Source: Pelagophyceae sp. CCMP2097
Taxonomy: Eukaryota > Sar > Pelagophyceae
NCBI GenBank assembly: GCA_026770575.1
Contig: MU657603.1
Location: forward strand, 1-16,225
Direction of reading: 5' to 3'
DNA length: 16,225 nucleotides
Positions 1-9,600 of this stretch are shown here, in pieces (position 1 is the stretch's first letter; each line of letters starts with the position of its first letter). A program made the translations under genes and the position numbers. The notes beneath the pieces were generated by a model, which saw only the letters and a program-made list of their open reading frames with translations, searched no databases and was not told the DNA's origin.

Positions 1-129
1 GATGATTCCAATGAGGCTCCTGCTCGACCTCAACTCCCAATTTTAGCAATCGCATCAACCACCAATCGCTAAATCGGCCGAGTTGCTGCCTTTTTCTTCC
101 CAAAGGTGGAACCTCGGATTTGCTGGGCG

Positions 130-160
130 ACGGACGGACAAACGGACAGACAGACAGACA
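130..160. repeat. Short degenerate tetranucleotide tract (GGAC/CAGA)
   Basis: The stretch reads as GACGGACGGAC, then AAACGGAC, then three CAGA-type units (AGACAGACAGAC), a degenerate microsatellite. On the minus strand it creates a spurious Ser-Val-Cys-Leu reading frame. Confidence 0.8.
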
Positions 161-188
161 TAATTGCCCCTGGTAATCCTTCAATCAA

Positions 189-251
189 AGGACCCGAAGG
201 GCCCTTGCCGTAAACTGACGTTGAATAAACGGCAAGGACCCTTCGGGTCCT
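189..251. repeat. 23-bp inverted repeat with 17-nt loop
   Basis: The arms 189-211 and 229-251 are reverse complements except for one position (C202 opposite A238). Each arm centres on GACCCGAAGGG or CCCTTCGGGTC, and the loop is 212-228. No poly-T follows and there is no coding context, so it is not a bacterial-type terminator. It could be a small foldback transposon (MITE) end, a hairpin RNA source, or a remnant of a larger repeat. A related CCTTCGGGCCC occurs at 373-383. Confidence 0.85.
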
Positions 252-673
252 CAATAATACCGGTGACCCCTGATTGGCCAAACCTGAATCAAATTGGTCC
301 AGAATCAAATAGGGGCAGGCACTTCCTAGTCGCGTCACCGTTGCATTTAGGACGACGGAGGTGTCACCGATGGCCTTCGGGCCCATATTTTTAATTATTT
401 ACGTGGGCATTGCAATGGGATTTGTCTGTATCCTTCGCTCGAAGTCGGGTCCTCCGTGTGCCTCCGACGCGATCTTCAAATCTTCCTTAACGCGCTTGAC
501 TGTGGGCGTTGTCCGGGCGTCGGGTTTTGAAAGGGCGCGGCTCGCAGTCGCGCGCCGCCGGTGCCGCGGCACTCGAATAGGGCGCGGCTCCTCGCCCGCT
601 CCGCCGCCTCTGGTTTTGCGGGCGGCGAGCGGTTTGTGGATCGCGCCCGGGTCACCCGCGCGCCTCAAGGGCC

Positions 674-3600
674 ATGGCGCTCCAGGCGCGGCACCGCTAC
701 ATGGTGTCGCGGATCAACGAGGCCTTTGCTCTGGGCGACGAGGAGGCCGTCGAGGAGCTGATCCGGCGCGAGCACATCATCGGGCGCATCAACGCGTTTT
801 TCCGCGCCGACGGGCCGACGCGGATCTTCGTCTTCTGCGAGCAACTCGAGGCAAAGGCGGGACGCGGCCGCCGCGCGACGCTGAGCCAGACCGCGGGCCG
901 CGCCGGTGGCGCGCCGCAGGACGAGCCGGTTGCCCGCGGCCGCGGCGCGGCCGCGAACGAGAGAGTCTGCCTCTACTTTTCCGACGGCAGCGACGTCGCC
1001 ACGCTGCCGCCGGCGGCGCTGGCGCGGACGGTGTACTTCATGAAGCGGTCGCCGACGGCCGCCGACGAGGCGGGCGTGGCGCTGGACCCTTTGCGGTCCA
1101 ACGACGGGGCCATGTTCTTCGGCACCGTCGCCGCCCCGCTGCAGTCGCTCGAGGCTTTGCTCCGCGCTTTGTACGTCCCCGCGCTGCGGCGCGCGCCGCA
1201 GAAGCTCTGGGGCCGCAGCGCGCGCGGCCACACGCACGAGTTTCTGGTCTCGGTGGATGGCTTCGTAAAAAACGTTCAAGAGAACATCAAGTCGCTGGGC
1301 AGCGGCCTCGAGCTGCGGCAGCCGGACGCCGACGTCGCCGGCGCCGACGCCTTTGAAGCGGCGGCGCACCCGGCCGTGGCGGCGCACTACATTGACCTCT
1401 TGGAGGAGTGGTGCGGCGCGATAGAAGTCTACCTCTCCGACTCGGACCGGTCGAGGTGGGAGACTTCAGACTCTGGGCCCGACTCGGAGCTCGAGTACTG
1501 GCGCCGGCGCATGCAGCGGCTGACGAGCATCACGGACCAGCTGAAGACGAAGAGGTGCAAGGCGGTTTTGGTGCTCCTGACGGCCATGACCAAGCAGCCC
1601 GGCGAGGCCGTGGCGGCGCACCGGCAGCACGTCTTCGGCTTGATGCGCCGGTGGCGGTCGATCGACGTGGCCATAACCAAAGCTGCGAACGAGGCAAAAG
1701 ACAACGCCAAGTTCCTGGGCACGCTGGACCGCTTCCTCGAGCCTTTGCAGGGCGGCACGCCGAACGCCATCGTCGACGCGGTGCCCGCGCTGCTGAACGC
1801 TTTAAAAATGGTGCACACCATCTCCAGGTTTTTCAACACCACGGAGAGGATGACCAAGCTGTTTATGAAGATCACAAATCAGATGATCAAATCATGCAAG
1901 CTCGCAGTCCTCGGCAGCGACGACGCCCACCTGCTTTGGGATGCAGACGTGCGTGAGGTGGCGTGGTCCTCGGAACGCAAACGATTTCGCTTGCGTAGGT
2001 GGACGCGCTGCTGGCGACGCTCGAATCTTGTCTGCGATTGAACGAGTTCTACCAGGAGCAGTACCGCGTGACCAAGGACAAGCTTCTTACGATGCCAAAG
2101 GGCAAGCAGTTTGATTTCGCAGAGGCGCAGATCTTTGGGAAATTCGATTTGTTCTGCCGGCGCGTGATCAAGCTGATAGACATGTTTTCAACAATGCAGC
2201 AGTTCCACGCTCTCGTGGACCACAAGCTCGAGGGCATGGAGCCTTTGCTAGTCGTCTTTGACCAGATCATCACGCAGTTTCGAGCGAAGAAGCACGACCT
2301 TTTGGACTACCACAACAACAAGTTCGACCGGGATTATGTGGAGTTCAACGTCCGAATCGGCGAGCTCGAGACGAGCCTGCAGCACTTTATCAACCGAAGC
2401 TTCGAGTCTATTTCGTCTATCGAGCAATCTCTGGCGCTGCTGAAAAAGTACCAGGCCATTTTGCACCGCGAGAATTTACGAAGCGACTTGGATTCAAAGT
2501 TCATGGTCATCTTCCACAACTACGGCCTCGAGCTCGCCGCCGTGCAGGAGGCCTACGAGGCGCACAAGCACGCGCCGCCGGCGCCGCGGAACATGCCCCC
2601 CGTCGCCGGGAACATTTTGTGGGCGCGCCACCTCTTACGCCGAATCGAGGCGCCCATGCAAAAGTTCGCCGGCAACGCCGTCGTCCTGGCTTCTAAAGAG
2701 TCGAAGCGCATCGTGCGCGTCTACAACAAGGTGGCCAAGACTTTGGTGGCCTTTGAGTACGTTTGGTACGAGGCGTGGTGCAAGTCTGTGGACGCCGCAA
2801 AGGCGGGCCTCCGCGCCACTTTGGTCGTCCGCCACCCGGCGTCGAAGAAGTTGTTCGTCAACTTTGACGCGCAGGTGTTTCAGTTGATGCGAGAAGCGAA
2901 ATGCCTTGCGCGGCTGGGCGTGGCCGTGCCGGAGGCCGCAAGGGCCGTCTTAGCACAGGAGGAGCAATTTAAAGCGCACCACGACGCCCTGGCGCACGCT
3001 TTGGCGGACTACGACCGCGTCTGCGCTGCGATCCAGCCTTCGACGGCCCAGGCTCTGGCGCCGCACCTGCGGAGCATGGAATGCCGTTTAAGACCGGGCA
3101 TGGTCACGCTGACCTGGACGTCGCTGAACATCGACGCCTACAAGGCCGACGTCGACGCTGGGCTCGTCGCTTTAGACGGGCTGATCGCGAAGATAAATGA
3201 CCTCGTGGAGAACCGCGTGGAGAAGAACCTCAAAGTCATCGCTCGGACCATCCTCGTCGACCTGCCAAGCACTACCGTGACGCTCGACGAGTTCGTCTCG
3301 ATGCAGGAGGCGGCGGTGCGGGAAAAGACGACTTCGATGATGGCGAAAAATTTAGAAGTCGAGACGGCCGTCGAGGACCTCGTGGCCATGCTGAAGACGT
3401 TCCCGTTGGACGCCTCCGTGCCGCCTTTAAGGGACGAGGACCTTTCGGCGCTGCGGTCGCACTACAACCGGTTGACGTACCAGGCTCTGCTCTCCTGTAC
3501 TCGGAATTCGCTGATCACGGTGAAGAAGAGAGTCTGCGCTCGGTCCGGGTCGACCATCTTCTCCATGGAACGGTCCTTCTTCGTCGTCGACGTCCAGCTC

Positions 3601-6600
3601 AGCGTGCCCTCCGTCCGCCTCTCGCCGTCGCTCGACGACGTGCAGCGCGCTATCAACCGCGCCGCCACGGCCGTGCTGGGCTGCTCGAAACAGATTTGGG
3701 AGTGGGGGCAGTTGGGCCAGCCCGACGACGCGGGCAAGGTGGCCTTCTTCGAGCGTTTAGGGCGCGACACGGAGATCATCAAGGTCGCGCTTTTGTTGAC
3801 GGGGGCGTTGTTCGCGACGCGGCAGCAGGTGCGCGATTATTTAGTCGTGTTTAAAAAGTACGACTGGCTGTGGAAGGACGACAAGGACGCCCGCTACAGA
3901 AAGTTCGCGGCGACGAACCCGAGCATAGCGGACTACGAGCAGGAGCTGCGTCAGTTTATGGACGTCGAGCAGGAGCTCTTGCGGGTGGCGCCGGTGCATA
4001 CAATTGGCGCCCTGGCCCTCAACACTTCGAACCTCAAGCTGCAGCTGCGCAACGAGTCTCGCCAGTGGAAGGTGCAGTACTCGACGCGCGTGCACCAGAC
4101 TGCAAAGGAGTCGATGACTGCCCTTTTGGAATACGTCCGCGTGACGCAGAAAAAACTCCACGTCGACGTCCACGACCTCGACTCTTTAAGATTCGTCATG
4201 AACACCCTGCGCGAGATCCGGGACCGCGAATCGGCAATTGAGATGGAGCTGGCGCCGATCTTTGATATGTACAGTATGTTGGAACACTACCTCCCCGGCG
4301 GCCTGGTAGACAAGGAGGAAATGGACCGGAAGATGCTCATGCGGCCAAGCTGGCGCAAGCTCATGGACCTCGCCGAAGATGTAAGACCCTCGCCATGACG
4401 GTGCACCCTTTCATCCCGGCATATAGGTCGCCGACGAGCTTTCTGCGATTCAAGGCCAGTACAAAAAGCAGCTCGTCCACGACGTCCGCGAGTTCGCCGC
4501 GGAGACTCGCGCCTTCCGCGCGGACTTTGACGCCAACGGGCCCCAGGTCCCGGGCATCGCGCCCCAGGAGGCCGTTGAACGCCTGCGACGTCCAAGGCCG
4601 CGTCCCCCGTTTGGAAACCACAGAATGCAATCGCAGAGGCGTGCGCAGAGGCTCGACGGACGTCCGAGGAGCGTCCTGCGCGGGCAGCCGGGCGGAGCGA
4701 CATCCTGCGCGGGGAGACGGAGCCTCTCTTCACGCCGGCTTTAGGTTTCAAGGACGAGTTACAAGTCCGCGAGCGCAAGATGGAGATGTATCTCGCCGGC
4801 GAGGAGTTGTTCGCTCTACGGACGACCAAGTTCCCAGAGCTGCTGCGGACGCGCAAGGAGGTTGGGCTGCTGGACCAGCTTTACGGGTTGTATCTGGACG
4901 TGCTCCAAGCCGTCGAACTGCGAAAGGCTGTGCTCTGGTCCGACGTCGAGGGCAAGCTGCCGCAGATGGTCGAGGAGACGAAGTCGTTTGACGCGCGGTG
5001 CAAGAAGATGCCCAAGCGTTTGCGGGAGTGGCAGGCGTACGCGGACCTGCAACACAAGCTTTCAGACTTCCAAGAGGTCCTGCCTCTGATAGCAGAGCTG
5101 AGCAAGCCGTCGATCAAGGCGCGGCACTGGCTGGAGGTCTTCGACGCCATGAAGCAGACGCTGCCTTTTGATAAAGAGGCGTTTTGTGTCCAGGACATGC
5201 TAGAGTCCCCAATCCTCAAAGCCCGCGAGCAAGTCGAGGAGATTTGCGATGGGGCAGATAAGCAGCTCGGCATCGAGTCTCGGCTGCAGGAGCTAAAAGA
5301 GCACTGGGCGAGGGCGGTGTTTTCCTTTAGCGTTTGGAAGGGTAGGGACGTCGCCATCCTCTCGGCCACGGGCGGCGTGATCGACGACTTGGAGGAAGCG
5401 CAGCTGCAACTCCAAGCGTTGCTGGCCATGCGCCACGTCTCGCCCTTCCGCGCGGCGGTGACGCTCCAGCTGACGGCGCTGTCGGACACTGCCGACACTC
5501 TAGAACTTTGGGTAAAAGTCCAGCTCCTCTGGACGGCGCTAGAGTCCGTCTTCATGGGCGGCGACATTGCCAAGCAGATGCCTTTAGAGGCCAAGAAGTT
5601 TGCGAAGATTGACAGGGACTTTGTCAAGGTGATGCAAAAGGCCGCAGAGACGAAGTTCTGCGTCGCCTGCTGCGGCAACGAGCTCCTGCGCAACACGCTG
5701 CCCGTGCTTTACGCAGAGCTGGAAAAGTGCCAAAAGTCCCTGGAAGGGTACCTGGAGCAGAAGAGGTCGACGTTTCCGCGCTTTTACTTTGTCTCGAACC
5801 CCGTGCTGCTTTTAATCCTCTCGCAGGGCAGCGACCCTTTGCGCATGCAGCCCTATTATGAAAAGGTCTTTGACTCGGTGAACCAGGTCGACCACAACCG
5901 TATCGACAAGGCCCGGATTGTTGCGATGAAGAACATCAACGGGAGTGACGAGGAGGTCGTGCAGCTGGCAAACCCCGTGGCGGCCTCCGGGAGCATCGAG
6001 CTCTGGCTCGGGTCGCTGGTTTCCGAGATGCAGCGGTCGTTGAAGGCTCTCTGCGAGGTGGCGGCGGTGCAGTGCGCCTCTTTGCCGCTGGCGCAGTTTG
6101 TGGACACCAATTGCGCGCAATTCGCTTTGTTGGGCATCCAATTCAATTGGACGGCGCAGTGCCAGGACGCTCTAGAGCGGTCCAAGACATCCAAGACGAT
6201 AATAGCCGAGACGAATAAGCAGCAGCTCGCCGTCCTCGTCGAGCTTTCGAGCTGGTGCTTGACGGACTTGGGGTCGCAGCAGAACCGCCGCAAAGTTGAA
6301 ACTTTAGTAACCATCCACGTCCACCAGCGCGACGTCTTCGCCGACCTCGCCAAGCTCTCGCGCGACCGCAAGTCGCTAGACGCGGGCGACTTTGAGTGGC
6401 TGAAACAAGCAAGGTTCTACTGGCGGCCCGACGCCCACGACGACCACGGCAAGGGCGCCTGCGTGATCAGCATCTGCGACGTCGACTTCCGATACTGTGA
6501 GTCCGCTTTCCGTCGCGCGTCGCCGTCTGACCCCGCCTTCGTAGGCCACGAGTACTTGGGCTGCAAGGAGCGCCTCGTCATCACGCCCCTCACCGACAGA

Positions 6601-9600
6601 TGCTACATCACGCTCTCCCAGGCCCTGGGCATGCACCTCGGCGGCGCGCCGGCGGGGCCCGCCGGCACGGGCAAGACGGAGACGGTGAAAGATTTGGGCC
6701 GTGCTTTGGGCATTTTTGTCGTCGTGACCAACTGCACCGACCAGCAGCGATTCACCGACATGGCCAAGATCTTCAAGGGACTCTGCCAGGCAGGCCTCTG
6801 GGGCTGCTTCGACGAGTTCAACCGGTCAGTGCCGCCGCGCCTCTTGACACTTTTTCGAAAAGTCGCGCCGCTCCAAGCTGCGGCGCAGGATCGAGCTGCC
6901 GGTGCTGTCCGTCGTGGCGCAGCAGGTTTTGGCGATCACGAACGCGAAGCGCGTCGGGGCGCCGCAGTTTGCCTTCCCCGGCGACGCGCAGGTCCGTTGC
7001 CGAGGTCGGGTTGACGCGGGATACGAGGCCCCCGAGCCCCCAGCTCTTGGGAGCGCCCCTCGCGTGGGACCCGGAGGGACCGCTCCGGCAGTAAGCGTGA
7101 TGCTTAGGTGGTGCGGCTTAACGCGAACGTGGGCTACTTTATCACGATGAACCCCGGGTACGCGGGCAGGCAGGAGCTGCCGGAGAATTTAAAGGTCTTA
7201 TTCCGGAGCGTGGCGATGATGGTGCCGGACCGCGAGATCATCATGAAGGTGAAGCTTTGTGCTGTTGGGTACCAGCACTTTACGGAGCTGGCGCGCAAGT
7301 TCGACGCGCTGTACCGCTTGTGCGAGCAGCAGTTGAGTAAACAAAAGCACTACGATTTCGGCCTCCGAAACATCCTCAGCGTCCTGCGCTCCGCCGGCCA
7401 GACGAAGCGCGACCACCCCGGCGAGGACGAGTCGAAGCTGCTGCTCAATACGCTGCGGTCCATGAACCTCTCCAAGTTCGTCGCGCAAGATGTGGCTCTT
7501 TTCCTGACGCTCCTCGACGACCTCTTCCCGGGCATCAAGGCGCCCGCGGGCGGCGCCGGCGACAAGTCGTTGGACACGGCGGTGACTGCGAGTTTAGCGC
7601 AGAGAAAGGCGGTCGACCACGCCACCTGGCGTTTAAAGCTTTTGCAGCTGCACGAGACGACGCTCGTGCGCCACGGCATCATGCTCGTGGGCCCGCCGGG
7701 CAGCGGCAAGTCGAAGATCATCCAGGTTTTGCAAGACGCCCTCTCGTCGACGACGTCCGTGCCGCACAAGCGTATCCGGATGAATCCAAAAGCTATCCGC
7801 CCTGAGGAAATGTTCGGCGAGACGGACCGCACGTCGGGCGAGTGGCTCAACGGCATCTTCGCCGCCATCTGGGCCAAGTTCAACGACCGCGCCCGGCGCG
7901 ACGTGACGTGGATCGTCTGCGACGGGCCCGTAGACGCCGTCTGGATCGAAAATCTAAACACAGTCCTGGACGACAACAAGCTTCTGACGCTGGCCAACGG
8001 CGACCGCATCCCGATGGCCGACAACGTCAAGCTCCTCTTCGAGGTCGAGGATCTGCGCAACGCTTCGCCGGCGACGGTGTCGCGGGCGGGCATCATCTAC
8101 GTTTCAGACGTCGATCTCGACTGGCCCCCCGTCCTCGAGGCCTGGCTGCGGCAGCGGCCGCAGCACGGCGACGTCCTGCGGGCGCACTTTGCGAGGTACC
8201 TCGGCGCCTACGAGCCAGACGTGGCGACGAAGAGCCGCGGCGTGGCGTTCGACTTTTTAGCATCCGAGTGCACCATGCCCATCCAGGCCTCGCGCGTCGG
8301 CCTCGTCGAGGCCACGTGCGCTTTGATGGACGCGGTGCTGCAGACGGCGGAGCTCTCCGAGTCGCGGAACGACGCCGCCGAGGAGCTGGACCGTTTGGTG
8401 CTCTTCGCGCTGTCGTGGGGCGTCGCAGGCCTCCTCGAGGCCGACGACCGCCGGAAGTGGGACGCCTGGCTCCGAAGCGGTCCTGCGCAGGCGGCGGCGA
8501 ACATGCCGCGCGACGTCGCAGAGGGCGAATCCATCTTCGAGTATTCGGTGAACCCGGAGACGATGGAGTGGGAGCGCTGGGCCCCAGAGGCTTTTGCCCT
8601 AGAGTCAAAGGATGTCGACGACTGGTCCACCGTCCTCGTGCCCACGACGGAGACGTGCCGCGGCGTCGCCCTCATGACGCACTGCCAAAGACGGCGCACG
8701 CCCGTGCTCGTCGCGGGCGGGTCGGGCACGGCAAAGTCTTCCACGGCGGGGGCGTTCTTCGAGACGTTCCGGCCGGAGAGCATGCTGCTCAAGAAGATCA
8801 ACTTCTCCAACGCGACGACGCCGGGCATGTTCCAGGCCGCCGTCGAAGGGGAGCTGGACAAGCAGGGCGGCAAGAATTTCGGCCCGCCCGCGGGCAAGAG
8901 CATGACGGTTAGTCCGCGCACGAAAGGGGCCGCTGACGGACCCCTGCGCCGGACGCGAGGGGCCGCGCCGGCGGCGAGGGGGTTGTCGTGGCCTTTTCAT
9001 CCCGGCAATAGGTCTTTGTGGACGATCTTGCCATGCCCGAGGTGAACAAGTGGGGCGACCAGGCGACATTAGAAGTGGTGCGGCAGCTCGTGGAGTGCAG
9101 CGGCGTCTGCTTTCTGGACAAGGACAAGAGGGGCGACGTCCGCAACATCGAGCGACTCCTCTACGTGGCGGCCATGGACCACCCGGGAGGCGGCAAGAAC
9201 GATGTCCCGAACCGCCTCAAGCGGCATTTCTTCATGTACACCATCATCGCCCCGAGCGACGCGACGATAACGTCGATTTACGGCTCGCTGCTCGCGGCGC
9301 GCTTCTCCAAGAACCCCGAATTCGCCCAGTTCTACGCCGGCGGTTTGGAAACCGGCGGCGCGCACCTCGCCGGGTTCGTGGAGCGCATGCCGCGCGCGAC
9401 GATGGCGCTATTTACGTGGGCGCGCGCGAGGCTGCTGCCGTCGCCGTCCAAGTTCCATTACACGTTCACTCTACGAGACCTCGCGCGCATGTTCCAGGGC
9501 GTGCTCCGGACGCCGCGGTCGACGTTTTTGGCGGACCACGTCGCCGTCCAGCTCTGGCGCCACGAGGCGGAGCGCGTTTTTGCAGACAAGCTCGTCAATT

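Larger units (their letters stand above)
1..673. other. Upstream flank: presumed promoter and 5' UTR, no gene seen
   Basis: Reading frames here are short or are shadows of simple repeats and GC-rich sequence, and I see no protein-like product. The stretch is less GC-rich on its left side, with an AT-rich patch at about 388-402 (ATATTTTTAATTATTT-like) some 270 nt before the start codon. That is a candidate core promoter region by composition only; no clear TATA box or initiator can be claimed. From about 530 it becomes strongly GC-rich up to the ATG, as expected for 5' UTR here. It holds a tetranucleotide tract (about 130-160) and a long hairpin (189-251). Confidence 0.5.
674..4744 (+). other. 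Dynein tail region (DHC_N1-like) of the heavy chain
   Basis: Residues 1 to about 1275, in exons 1 to 3, form the tail. In this family the tail binds the other heavy chains, intermediate chains and the docking complex. A Gly/Arg/Ala-rich low-complexity stretch lies near residues 60-95 (about 850-960). Segments with family character include FLVSVDGFVKNVQENIKSLG near 1240-1300 and NMPPVAGNILWARHLLRRIE near 2590-2650, a PP-hydrophobic-W-R-L-RIE signature typical of dynein tails. No kelch or immunoglobulin-like N-terminal extension, as found on some algal alpha chains, is visible. The tail is less conserved than the motor, so assignment here comes mostly from being in frame with it. Confidence 0.8.
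6545..7480 (+). other. AAA1 module, main ATPase site
   Basis: AAA1 is the principal ATP hydrolysis site. Walker A GPAGTGKT lies at 6655-6678. Walker B CFDEFN ends exon 5, and its following Arg codon is split CG|G by the intron at 6825-6888. Exon 6 (6889-6991, only 103 nt) encodes IELPVLSVVAQQV. After the intron at 6992-7107 the frame resumes with NANVGYFITMNPGYAGRQEL and continues into an RSVAMMVPDRE segment. The catalytic Lys, Thr, Asp and Glu are all present, so the site looks active. Three introns fall in or just before this module. Confidence 0.92.

Noticed and set aside
189..251. Intrinsic (bacterial) terminator
   Set aside because: The hairpin lacks a following T-run and the window is clearly eukaryotic, with introns and a dynein gene.
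69..386. 105-codon minus-strand frame in the upstream flank
   Set aside because: It runs through the tetranucleotide tract and the inverted repeat, giving a low-complexity Ser-Val-Cys-Leu product. Nothing supports coding.
361..1356. 331-codon plus-strand frame, Arg/Gly/Ala-rich
   Set aside because: It overlaps exon 1 of the dynein in another frame and has the composition expected from a GC-rich shadow frame, with no recognisable domain.
665..1387. 240-codon minus-strand frame
   Set aside because: It is antisense to exon 1 and rich in Arg/Ala/Gln as expected from GC-rich complement sequence. Similar long antisense frames occur across the whole gene.
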